Assembly: GCA_964638875.1 (NCBI GenBank)
Contig: CAZXBL010000009.1
Span: 1-25,304 of the forward strand
Direction: 5' to 3'
Length of the DNA stretch: 25,304 nt
DNA from: JALRHH01 sp964638875
GTDB taxonomy: Bacteria > Patescibacteriota > Saccharimonadia > Saccharimonadales > JALRHH01
The notes below the pieces were generated by a model that worked only from the letters and a program-made list of their open reading frames with translations, was not told the origin of the DNA and ran no database searches. Below are positions 1 to 9,800 of this stretch, piece by piece; position 1 is the first letter of the stretch, and every line of letters starts with the position of its first letter. Position numbers and translations under genes: made by a program.

Positions 1-1667
1 ACCGCGTTGTTCTCAATTTCACTATTGCCAATGGTTGTACCAAGGACTACCTCCAATATTCCACCATTGTTAGTCAGTCCAGTGCCAGTTAGGTCAGTGA
101 AGTTCTCTCCGTTAAAAGTCAGTGTATCCCCTGCTTGTATAACCAACCCACCGTTAAGAGTGGTCAGCCCGGTAACGGTGAGTGTACCCGTGAGGCTTGC
201 TGTGGCATCTATGTCTTGACCATTGATTGCACCAGAGGTGATCGTGCCTGTAGTGAGCAAGTTACCGCTTGCGTCAATTTGCAGTGCGTCACTGGTGCCG
301 ACTGTAAAGAGCGCGGCTGGGGTGGTATCACCGATGCCAACATTTCCGTTTGCAAGGATGGTCATCTTGGTAACCCCATTCGTCTCAAACTCGAGCCCAA
401 ATGGATCATTTGTGCCAATTACGGCTGTCTCACCCAGGGTATTACCTTGCTGGACAAAGGCTACTGAGGTGCTGGGTAAACCAATTGAACGGCTTGCCTC
501 AAGCGAGCTACCCGCAAAGACAGTGGTGGTTCCACTTGATACTTGTTGTGACCACTGTAATCGTACGTTCCCTGCGGTTATACCATTCTGTACGCTACCT
601 GTTACCTCGTAACTATCAGCGGCTCCATTTCCAGGTACTAAACCAGAGGTTACCCCACAACCAAGATTGGCAATAGACGTGGCGCCCTCGAAGTCCCCTA
701 CAGAGAATGTACAAACAGCGCCAGATGGGGCTGTTATGGTGAACTTTAAGTCAGCTGCTGCTGGCGCGTTTGCTTGAACAGTAAACCTAAAGTTCCATGT
801 CTCGTTGGCACCTATAGGGAAGAAGAGTTGATCATCATCTTGGAAGGCCGTGGACGCTGTTACTTGCTCATTTGCTGACTTTGTTTTGCTTACGAATGGA
901 GTGCCCAGGCCTCCACCTCCACCACTGGTGAGGGACTGCCACTGGAAGCCATCATATCCCTCAAAATCCGTACCGGTCCACCTTAACGTTCCGGCGGCAG
1001 TACTACTAGAGTTTCCTATCGTGATACCTCCACCCAGCGTCGCGTTACCAGTTTTGTCCACTGTAAATACATCAGCCCCATTACCCTGCAGCTGAACAAG
1101 TCCGCCCGCCCCTGTTTGGTTAAATCTTAGTCCTGCGTTTGCACTACTGAGTGACTGGACACTACCTGGCGCTTTTTGCAGCAGGTTATCGCCGGTCACT
1201 GTGCCGCCAGTGATGGTCAGGCTATCTGCCTGCGCGGATCTGAAGGCGAACGGTACCGCAGTTAACTTGATACGTGGTGTCATTTCGCCGTCACCGTTGA
1301 CATTCATTGTCAGCCACTTCTCTTGCGACCAATCGATCGTTCCAGCAAATGGCGTAGCACCACTACCCAGATAAGCGCTCAGATACCCGTTCTTCACCGT
1401 GAGGGAGTAGGTACCAGTCCATTCGTTTGTGCCACCAGATGCTGCATCGTACAGCTTGAACTCAACGCTGTAACTGCCGTCGTTCACTAGTGACCCGTTG
1501 GTGTTCATCAGGCGAGCCTGGAAGTTGAGCGTGTTCGCTGTTGCCGCATATACGCGCGCACTCTCGCCCGCGCGCGTATATGTATATACTGTGCCTAACA
1601 GGGGTAACATAACCAAAACCAAAATAACCCCAAGAACCCATTTCTTGATGGTTCTTGGGGTTATCAT
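1..1667 (-). CDS. Fibre-like exported surface protein, N-terminal part (runs off window)
   Basis: I read 555 codons open from an ATG at 1667 to the window edge, so the C-terminus is missing. The start gives a signal sequence or signal anchor: a short basic stretch (RTIKK), then a hydrophobic run (WVLGVILVLVMLPLLG), then YTYTRAG. A domain starting NTLNFQARLMNTNGSLV and ending MTPRIKLTAVPFAFRSA matches the same segment of the giant protein at 20383-10618 (TTLNFQARLLNTSGSLV...TPRIRLTSVPYAFRA), so the two are paralogues. After it come tail-fibre-like short repeats, a Gly linker, a beta-sandwich-like stretch of about 100 residues with two cysteines, and a second short-repeat region (FETNGVTKMTILANGNVGIG). 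An in-frame GTG at 1727 would add 20 residues beginning ISL, like the MISL start of the giant protein, so the start is uncertain. Neither start has a clear Shine-Dalgarno sequence. Function is inferred as surface adhesin or fibre; no catalytic motif is seen. Confidence 0.85.
   Translation of the reverse strand, partial: MITPRTIKKWVLGVILVLVMLPLLGTVYTYTRAGESARVYAATANTLNFQARLMNTNGSLVNDGSYSVEFKLYDAASGGTNEWTGTYSLTVKNGYLSAYLGSGATPFAGTIDWSQEKWLTMNVNGDGEMTPRIKLTAVPFAFRSAQADSLTITGGTVTGDNLLQKAPGSVQSLSSANAGLRFNQTGAGGLVQLQGNGADVFTVDKTGNATLGGGITIGNSSSTAAGTLRWTGTDFEGYDGFQWQSLTSGGGGGLGTPFVSKTKSANEQVTASTAFQDDDQLFFPIGANETWNFRFTVQANAPAAADLKFTITAPSGAVCTFSVGDFEGATSIANLGCGVTSGLVPGNGAADSYEVTGSVQNGITAGNVRLQWSQQVSSGTTTVFAGSSLEASRSIGLPSTSVAFVQQGNTLGETAVIGTNDPFGLEFETNGVTKMTILANGNVGIGDTTPAALFTVGTSDALQIDASGNLLTTGTITSGAINGQDIDATASLTGTLTVTGLTTLNGGLVIQAGDTLTFNGENFTDLTGTGLTNNGGILEVVLGTTIGNSEIENNA
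1547..1582. repeat. 13-bp perfect inverted repeat inside the signal region of the partial fibre gene
   Basis: CATATACGCGCGC at 1547-1559 is the exact reverse complement of 1570-1582, with a 10-base loop. It encodes the YTYTRAGESARVYA stretch just after the hydrophobic segment. The GC-rich stem would be very stable in mRNA. Confidence 0.85.
1624..1664. repeat. 15-bp perfect inverted repeat directly after the ATG of the partial fibre gene
   Basis: ATAACCCCAAGAACC at 1624-1638 is exactly complementary to 1650-1664, with an 11-base loop. In the transcript the stem starts with the base after the AUG at 1667-1665 and covers codons 2 to about 15. It could reduce initiation at this AUG, which is one reason to consider the GTG at 1727. 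Confidence 0.85.
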
Positions 1668-1709
1668 TTTGCGTATTCCGGATAACGCAAAATGTGACCG
1701 TATGCGGTC
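1667..1709. repeat. Two adjacent hairpins just upstream of the ATG of the partial fibre gene
   Basis: TTTTGCGT (1667-1674) pairs with ACGCAAAA (1685-1692) around a TCCGGA core, with two mismatched base pairs between. GACCG (1696-1700) pairs with CGGTC (1705-1709) around a 4-base loop. With the repeats at 1547-1582 and 1624-1664 this makes four hairpins in about 165 bases. If the GTG at 1727 is the true start, these two are coding as well. Confidence 0.7.
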
Positions 1710-1851
1710 AAAAAGCAAACTAATCACGCTTTTTTGTTTTGTTTTTGTTTGTGTTACATCGTACCCATTTGCCAAAAGCTATCGCAAGATAATGTTGACC
1801 TACGGATTGATGTAATTTGTTTGGTTTTAGAGCTTTTAGCTTCTACAGATT

Positions 1852-1875
1852 GCTCTATCAGTCACTGACTAGAGC
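1852..1875. repeat. Hairpin GCTCTA-TCAG / CTGA-TAGAGC
   Basis: GCTCTATCAG at 1852-1861 pairs with CTGA (1865-1868) and TAGAGC (1870-1875), with one bulged C. It has no T-tract on either side, so it is not an intrinsic terminator. It would sit in the long 5' leader of the partial fibre gene if the promoter at 1953-1982 is used. Confidence 0.5.
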
Positions 1876-1952
1876 GATTCGCAGAAACCTTTTACCCCTG
1901 TTTTGATCTGGCACATTTTGTTTTTGGTTTTTGTTTTGTCAGATCTACTCAC

Positions 1953-1982
1953 ATTGTACCCCTGTAACAACAGTGGTGTAAA
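1953..1982 (-). promoter_or_regulatory. Candidate sigma70-type promoter for the partial fibre gene
   Basis: On the minus strand TTTACA (1982-1977) is followed after 18 bases by TACAAT (1958-1953). Each hexamer differs from the consensus at one position. The spacer ends in ACAGGGG, immediately before the -10 box. The leader to the ATG would be about 280 bases, with several hairpins. There is no experimental support. Confidence 0.45.
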
Positions 1983-2100
1983 TAGTTATGTTTTATATTC
2001 CTGTGTATAACTTCGTTCGCGCCCCTGTTTGCTTGATTCATGCTCTTTACTAATCGATTTTATGGCTCAAATGGGTGAACTTATAGAAATTTTTAGTTAG

Positions 2101-2125
2101 ATACCACCTACTACTAAAGTGGTAT
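2101..2125 (-). terminator. Weak terminator-like hairpin after the 261-aa gene
   Basis: ATACCAC (2101-2107) pairs with GTGGTAT (2119-2125) around an 11-base loop, about 40 bases beyond the stop at 2163. On the minus strand it is followed by CTAACTAAAAATTTC rather than a clean T-run, so termination here is doubtful. Confidence 0.3.
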
Positions 2126-2162
2126 TAGAGCGCTAGCCTTATAGTACTAGCTACCCCTGTTA

Positions 2163-2948
2163 TTATTGCAAGTTTGTTATATACTCTGCCCAGTCATGTT
2201 CATCAATACTCTTTGTTGACAGGATAAATACTAATAAGTCCTTTTTAGTAAATATGACTGTCTGAGGACCCTCTACAGACGTTCCGAGGTACGCAGTTGG
2301 GTTTGCGGTCGTAATTGCCTTGGTGGCGCTGAAATCGGCTGCCAGCTTCTTTACCTTATTATCTGTATCTTCTTTGAAAGCTTCTGGTAACGGCTGTTGG
2401 CTAATTGTAATCTCCACCCCACCGATGGAATCTTTGAAATTTACAAGTTTACGCTCTGCGTTATACCGTACATCACCATCGATATCATCGGGATTACCCT
2501 TCGGTAGCGAATATGCAAAGTCTGCCTTCTGCTGATTTTCTGCCAGCACCGCGGGGCCACCTTCATCTTTCTTCTCATCCTTTATAACAAAGAGCGCACC
2601 CATGGCCCCAACAACAATAACCAAGCAAGCCGCTCCGCTAATAAGCCACTTTTTATGCTTCAATAGCTGGGGTGGTATCTTTAAGTCAGGTTTTTGGAGT
2701 TTTACCTTGGGTATTGAGATATGGATCGACACTGCGGCGGGCTTACTGGCTCCCTTCTCTGTCTTTTCTGCCCCCGATGGCTGTGATTGATTCAGTCGTC
2801 TTCCAACTGGCCTGGAAGCCTCCTGAACAGCTTTTGCGCGCATTCTTCCCCTTATAGAAGCCGGAACCGGGTCGTCGGCTAGCCAATCAACCCATTCATC
2901 ATTCTTTTTGGACTTAAAACGTCCCAAGTCAATCCCCATATTAGGCAT
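2163..2948 (-). CDS. Single-pass membrane protein with small extracytoplasmic domain
   Basis: The protein has 261 residues. A hydrophilic, basic N-terminal part (1-100) contains an acidic/Trp patch (NDEWVDWLADDP, about 16-27). A transmembrane segment follows at about 101-122 (WLISGAACLVIVVGAMGALFVI), then a domain of about 135 residues with SIGGVEITISQQPLPEAF and a C-terminal TNLQ. By the positive-inside rule the C-terminal domain is outside. There are no cysteines beyond the membrane segment and no catalytic motif. I do not recognise a named family, though the GVEITISQQ-type domain resembles small conserved Saccharibacteria-type hypothetical proteins. It is the last gene of a probable three-gene operon, starting 11 bases after the stop of the preceding gene. 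ATG 2948 is chosen as the first start; an alternative ATG lies three codons downstream. The gene ends in tandem stop codons (TAA TAA). A role as membrane partner of the kelch protein is inferred from position only. Confidence 0.85.
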   Translation of the reverse strand: MPNMGIDLGRFKSKKNDEWVDWLADDPVPASIRGRMRAKAVQEASRPVGRRLNQSQPSGAEKTEKGASKPAAVSIHISIPKVKLQKPDLKIPPQLLKHKKWLISGAACLVIVVGAMGALFVIKDEKKDEGGPAVLAENQQKADFAYSLPKGNPDDIDGDVRYNAERKLVNFKDSIGGVEITISQQPLPEAFKEDTDNKVKKLAADFSATKAITTANPTAYLGTSVEGPQTVIFTKKDLLVFILSTKSIDEHDWAEYITNLQ

Positions 2949-2959
2949 ATTGTAACAGA

Positions 2960-3870
2960 TTACTCGGTTGACTGACGGATGATAGGTTCATCAGGAGTGT
3001 CTGGGCGGCTGTATTCAAGTAGCGCCCAGAGCGCCAAAACTGTTGCATGGTCACTGAACTCAGTTTTTCCTTTTTCCTCTGCCCAGCTTCCCTCATCTAG
3101 NNNNNNNNNNNNNNNNNNNNNNNNNNNNNTATTTCATCAATCCAGTCTGGCTCAACTAAATCATACTTATTGTTTAGCAATAGTAGAGCCATCGCTTCAT
3201 AACGCAGATCAGCGATGGCCTTCTTGTCTGCAGCGATATCAACCATCCCTCGAGTTACTTTATCAAATAGATCTTGTTTCTCGGCGGGGATATCACAGCT
3301 ATTGTCCTCCATGAATGTGTATGCCAATGCAACATGCGTTAAGGAGTAATCACCTGCTCTATAATTCTCTTCCATAGTTTGCCAGTAACTAGGTGGAAGC
3401 GTAATGTGGTCACAGCTAGCGCTGTAAATATTTGTTAACAGTGGTCCGTCTACGATATTTCTCGGCTGTTTAACCTTCACAAGATTATCAGGATAAGCAA
3501 TCCTGGTCAGAAAATGGATTTCTTGGGGGTAAGTAACTGGATTTTCAGGTATCGTGAACGGTGTCCCTTTTGCCCCAAACCTTTCATCAAGGTCAAACTT
3601 ACGTTGAAGGTAATCCAAAAAGAGCCGCTGTTCTATATTCACTGCAGTAATATTCTGAAGTAAATAGTCTTGTGTTTTTTTTATAGCTTTTTCTTCATCG
3701 CTGAGCTTTTCAAACTCTGATTGTTGCTGAGCAAGGCTCCGTTTTTCTTTGGCGTGATTAGAGTAATCGATGTACTTGTACGAGGCAAAAATAATGAAAA
3801 TATACGTAACAATCGTGCCCAAAGTAATAATAAGTAAAGTTTTTTTATTGAAAAATTGTCTTAATCGCAT
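2960..3870 (-). CDS. Membrane-anchored helical extracytoplasmic protein, interrupted by an assembly gap
   Basis: The start codon at 3870 lies 2 bases after the stop of the kelch gene, with an AGGA-like ribosome site upstream. After a basic start comes one transmembrane segment (residues about 11-30), a charged likely coiled stretch (about 36-68), then a helix-rich domain containing two cysteines (about 153 and 192). Before the 29-N gap the chain ends VEPDWIDEI. After it, the minus strand continues in another nominal frame as LDEGSWAEEKGKTEFSDHA... to a TAA at 2960-2962. The bases outside the gap total 882, exactly 294 codons, so the real gap should be a multiple of 3 (27 or 30, not 29). Helix pairs such as YSLTHVALAYTFME and SDHATVLALWALLEY, with a DEGSW element, are reminiscent of alpha/alpha-toroid (prenyltransferase/squalene-cyclase-like) repeats. 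That is a fold-level guess only; no function is assigned. Confidence 0.8.
3101..3129. other. Assembly gap (29 N)
   Basis: A run of 29 N falls inside the membrane-anchored protein gene. The flanking coding sequence changes frame by one base across it, so the stated size is probably wrong by one or two bases (27 or 30 would restore the frame). Confidence 0.95.
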
Positions 3871-3872
3871 TA

Positions 3873-6800
3873 TTACGGTCCTGGCTGAGTATCCAACGGC
3901 TGTTGAGTACCTTCTATGAACGTCTTGCCATGTAGTAGGCGTTGGCCAGGATTACTCTTAAAGAATAGCGTAAGATTATCTAACGTCGGCCCTCTGTTAA
4001 TATCCTCTGGATATCCGTAGGTCTTCGACGCATCAATACTTATGTTCATGAGGAAGTATCTGCTGCATGCAATATTTGTCCCAGCACCGTTTTTAACGGT
4101 ATAGGTACCTGGCGTGCCCAGCGTGACATCACCAAAATTCGTTAATGCGCCATAGGCAGTCATTGCAGACCCCCCACATGCTTTATTGACATCCGTGACA
4201 GTGGGGTCATTCATACTCCTGTAGCTCATTTGCCAACGCGCACCGATAGAGTTATCGAGCCCATTCATCAAAAATTTGGTTGGGAAAACATCCTTGCCGG
4301 CGTCGACTAACCTTGAGTAATTAGCAATTTGCGGCTGGGATAGCAAAGTGGTTTGCGTAACATTGCCTGGGGCGTATGCAACAGTGGTGTTGCCAGTTGC
4401 AACAATACTTACGTCCTCTATTGCATAGCTATCATTTGCCTCACCGGTTGGCATTATCCACCGAAACTTAGCTGCAGTCGTCTCTGCCCCCACCGGAACA
4501 GCCACAGCAATCTGGACAAACGGATCATAATCCGTAGTATAAGCGTACGTTGCAACTAGCCCCCAGACACCCGGGCTAGCTGACGTAGACCATTCAAGTC
4601 GAACATTATCAGGGTTACCCCCAAATGTATTTGCTTCACGAGCAAAACAGCCACCGCCATCTGCCGCGGGAGTAAAGATTTTAAAATATATTGTACCTCC
4701 GTTATCAACATCCACGTAGTTAGTTTCTGCAACTGGAGTAGCTGCTCCTCCACTATTAGTTGACATCACGTTAGAGGTTGAAGTCGACTGGCATGTGGTA
4801 CCTACAGTCATGCCAGTGGTATTTGCCCACATAGTTGCATCGAGCCCAGGATCAAAGTCATCCTGCATTACCACACCCTGACAACCACCACCGAGTACAT
4901 ACGCCTTCCCTTGGTGATACACTGCTGCTGCCCCATACCTACCGCTGTCAAATTTGCGGTTGGTTTCATACCATTCGCCAATTCCAGTAGGGTTATTACC
5001 AGAGGCCACTGTAGTATTGGCGCTTATAGGAGCCACGAGCGTGCGTGGTGAGCAATCGTTAGTTGATGATCGACCGCCAAATATATACATATACCCATTT
5101 ACTGCAAATCCATCAGCCTGCTGTAACCCTACGGGAAGATTTGTGCTATATGTCCAACTGTCCAAGGAACCGTCAGAGTTTATCTGGGTAAATTGAACAT
5201 CGCTGAAATAGCTTGTTCCGTTATAGCCACCAAGAATATATAAATTATTGGCATACGTGATGGCAGTTTGACCTTCGCGTGCGACGTTAAACCCGCTACC
5301 TGATCCACCAGTCCAGCTATCTGCGGCTATATTGCCTCCGTTTAGTTGTGGGCTAATATAAACATGGTTTGACCTGGCGGCGCCATCATAGCCACCTGTT
5401 ACATAAATACGATTATTCCAGACTGCTGAACTAAATTTTGTACGTGCAACTGCCGCTTGACCCGAAGTATCACCAATTCCACCACTTGCCGTAGACCACG
5501 AGCTAATAGCCCCACTAGCGCCCATCGTCGCGTAGTAAACTGTCGACTGGGCTGTACCCCCCGTTTCCCCACCAAGGTAATACAAAGTATTACCTGCCAC
5601 CTCAAGTTGCCCATAGGAGCGCGCAGCAGGCAGTGCCGCAACACCTGTTGCAGTCCATGCGGTGCTCAGTTCCCCATTCGCATCTATCAAGGCTTTTTGA
5701 ACATTAGTAGTTGTGGTGCCACAGTCTGTGTTACTAGTACACCCGCCGGCAATATACATGTACCCATCGAGCACAGCTGCGCTACCGCCGATCCTATCGG
5801 TGGCGAAGGTATTATCCGAGGTCGTGTATCCTCCAGGCGCCCCACTATTGTTGTTATACACCTGGAAGGTCTGTATGGTGGGGTCAAAGCTTGAACAGAG
5901 GTTTGGGCTCCCACCAACATTACAGCCCCCAATGATATACGCATACGAGTTGGATACTGCCAAAGATAATCCCCACCTCTGGTTAATCGTTACTGCTGAT
6001 CTAGAGAATAGGTTATTGCTACTTTCTAGACTTCCATCACTTACATTGATTTTCACGAACTCAATAGTATCTAGTGCGCTATTAATAGTCGCCTCAAACC
6101 CACCGACTGCGTATAGATAGCCGTTATACCCAAACGCAGTTCCACGTCTACGCCCGGTCTGCAGCTCCACAGGCGACTGGGTCCAAATATTATCAATGAC
6201 CGACTCACCATCTATGTCTACCACATTGTTGCTATTATCAAATTTTGCATAGAAAACTTGTTTACGGTCGACTGCGCCCGCACTTACTCCACCTATAAGG
6301 TATATGTAGTTTGCGTAGACAGCGCCTGCATGGATGCCTAGTCCTTGCACGCCACCAGCTGCCTCTACGTCTATCTGCATTTGACCTGCTGTATCACAGT
6401 CATTTGCATCAGCCTGCTCTAGTGCACCGCTGGCCAAGATATTACACTTAAATACTTCTGATTGGTACTGGGTACACCCTGCACCATTTGAAGCACCACA
6501 TCCTCCAAAGATATAAAGATTTCCAGGATATGTTGCATTTGAAGGATTAGCCCTGGCGTACGCAAAAGTATAGGATATTCCGCTACCACCACCTGGGCTT
6601 GTGTATGTTATTGCTAGATTGGCGAATGTTTGCGATTGCCAAGCGCCTGAGAGACTTCCATCCGCACTAGTAGAGTTTCTGTATATATTTGTTAAGTTTG
6701 CGGTACCAGTTAGCCCACCAATCACATATATAAAACCACCGAATATAGCAATACCAGGTGCAGCTACTCCACCCGTACCATTAACCTGGTTAGTACTATC

Positions 6801-9800
6801 AACACACCAGGATCCATAATCTGTACCCGGACAGGTGGGGGGCCTTTTAAGCTTTCCGTCACTCGATATGGCAGCATATGATACATTTCCCGATGCAGCT
6901 GTACCTGATGCACAATCGGCATCTGCTGCCGGTGAGTTATCAAAGGTTGTACAACCACCAATCACATACAAATACCCGTTCAGAATGGCCGTGCCACTGA
7001 GCATGTGGCCGCCCTGGCCAGCACTGTCACCGGCTGGTGGTAAGTTGCAGTCATACGGGTCTGGGTCAACGCATAACCCCGCCCCATTTGCTTGGGTGAT
7101 ACTTACTGTTGATGCATCACCGTCTTGGTTAATTGATCCGTATTGAACATCGATATGTGTTCCGTAGCATGTATCAGTAGCTGTGTCTTGTTTTGAACAG
7201 CCCCCGAATCGATATAGATTATCTTGCCAGGCAATGAATGAGGATCCAAATCTCTGATGCCGGATGTTAGCCATAGTATTCCAGTTATCTAGAGTACCGT
7301 CTGCATTAATACTTGCTAGTTGCACATCACTTGCGATTGACGTACACATCCCATTTCCGGTCGTATTTACCGCCGTACATCCACCTGCCAGATAAATATA
7401 GCCACCCCAGATTCCAGATATCTGGCCGCCCTTTGATGCACGCGCAGTGGTGAAGGTGTTGCTGGCTTCAACCCCAGCTGTTTGCCAGGAATTCATGCTT
7501 CCGTCAGCATTCAAACGACTGTACTGTGCAAGATTCAACATTGTACCGTTATTATTGCCCCCAAGAATATACAGGTAACCGTTGTATGCCTGGACGGACG
7601 CACCGTACCTTGCACCGCCCGTGAGTGCCTGCCCACTCGACCAAGTACCTAAAGTTCCGTTAGGGAGAATATCGGCAGTTTCTACAGTTGTTAGTGCACC
7701 ACTGTTATAGGAGGCCAAGTTTGTATCACCACCGAGGATATACATTTTACCATCATGAGCTGAAAGCGAATGGTATGCCCTGGCACTACTCAAGGAGGTA
7801 TGTTTATACCAATAAACCCAGTCTACTTGATCTGGGTCGCTAGGATGCCAAAGACTTGGTTCCCCCTTTGCACCCAGTTTTGCTATATACACGGTGTCTT
7901 TAACGTTAGTTCCGTCAGACCCACCTATGTAATACAAGTATCCGTTATAAGCCACCATCGCCGCGCCAATATTTCCTGCGCCTGTAGAAGCACCTGCGCC
8001 TGTCGGCAGATTATACGCACTATCTGTACACCAGTTTGCACATGCCGTACCGTTACTCCCAGGTGCTGGACTATCAATAGCCCCGTTAGCGCCATTAAAA
8101 TGAGCCCATTGCACCGAAGTCTGATAGGCTGGGCTAGCGGTAATCCCATTGATAGAAACTGCACTAGCACCCCAGTTGGAGTGGCCAGTTACACCATTGA
8201 AGAATTGCTGCCCTATCGCCACCCCAGATGCAGGAGGTGAATCAAGAGAAGTAACCATATACCCCGGGCCCGCACTCCCGTCCGGGGTTGTGTTCCCACT
8301 AGCGACGTCAGTATAGTCTGTGGGAGAGTATCCAGAAGTCGGTGCTACTGCCCCGCTAAAGACATTCGCACCGATAATCAGCGAACCATTATCGTTTGGC
8401 GTAATAGCAGGCGTGCGTGTAGGTGTCCCCGTTCCAGAACCTACTTGCGACTCTACATTAGAGACCAATGTTGCCGGGTCAAAGTTTTTTATACGTAAAA
8501 TCACGCCGGCAAACTGAACATTTCCCCCCGTCCAGGTATAGCTGGAAGCTTCATTTCCACCCCCTTGATCCGTACCCAATTTATAGTACGCCGCGTGGTT
8601 CTGGAATGTATCCGCGTATTCTGTCCAACCACCACCCGCAGGCGCAACCTCATTGGCAGTCCCGGTATACGCCAGTAATGCTATGTACAAATCACCCGCA
8701 GGCCTCACGTCCGGCATAGAAATTACATGGTTGGTTGAAGCAACGGCTGAGGTAGTTTCTTTTTGGCTAGCAATCCAAGGCATCACCCGCCCGCTTCGAC
8801 CGCCTGCCTTATAAACATATCCACCCGCAGCAGCCACCGCTTGATCATATGTGGCATCATTCATTGCCCCTGTTTCGGTCCACTCGTCGATACGGGCACC
8901 GGTAGTAGTACCCTTTTTAAACTGCTCCGTGGCGACATCAAACTCAACATTAGTTTCATTATTACCCCGCATCAGCTGAGCTGCACTTTGAACATACACA
9001 CTAGGGTCGATACTTAGAGGATAGTTAGCTTTTTCTAATCCTTCCGCAATTACGGCTAGTTTGTTGCCATCAAGTTTAAAATAAGTGCGTACCGAGGATT
9101 GTTCTTTGCCAGATTCCACCACTACAGGCGCAGGTATTCCGAAGAGAAACTTGTCCTTTTTGGCATTTTCACGGGTTTTTTGAAGCAGTTGGGCGTCTTT
9201 TTCGCTACCCGTGGCGACGTTACCATTAATAGGGAGGCTTGTGCCGTAAATGCCGATTGACCCATTGTCTTCTAAGCGGGCTTCAAGCCCATTTGCAAGA
9301 TCTAATTCATATTCAAAAGCTAAACGGTCGGTCTTTGTTTTCTCCAGAACAATATCTTCTTTAATAGAGGCAGTTTGGCTAGTGTACACCAGGTAGCCTG
9401 TGGCTTTTGTTAACGGGTAAAAAATCTGGTTTCGGTCTTGCTTGCCTACATCTAGCGAGAATTTTGGCTTTATAGTGAAGTCGATTTTATTTAAAGCATC
9501 TGTTACGGTGATCCCGTCGCTGGGTTCTTTAGCAATTGCCGCGGAAATACGAGGTTCACCCTGACCAGTTTTAGATAGAGCACCGGTAGAACCCGTGTAA
9601 CCTTCGTTGTACAAAAACTTCTTCTGTTCTGCATTGTATTTGAGGTAATTCCCGAGGTTTTGACTTGGCTCTGGCAAGACAGATCGTGCTGCTTTAGTAA
9701 CGGTGTAAAACTTATCATCCAGGAATGGCTGTATCGTAGCGGCCAATGTAGAGACAATAAATAGTACCAAGGTTGTAAGCGCAAATACCCTGTTCAAGAT

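Larger units (their letters stand above)
1668..2162. other. Intergenic region upstream of the partial fibre gene
   Basis: No convincing gene lies here on either strand. It holds the hairpins described separately, a candidate promoter at 1953-1982, a weak terminator-like hairpin at 2101-2125, and T-rich tracts around 1730-1750 and 1918-1940 (A-rich in the transcript). On the minus strand the heptamer ACAGGGG occurs near 1893, 1959, 2032 and 2153. A sequence matching the DnaA-box consensus (TGTGTATAA, 2002-2010) is also present but isolated. Confidence 0.6.

Noticed and set aside
2002..2010. DnaA-box match TGTGTATAA, considered with the one at 20717 as evidence of an origin
   Set aside because: The boxes are single and 18 kb apart, with no dnaA or other replication gene in the window. 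One or two matches are not surprising in 25 kb.
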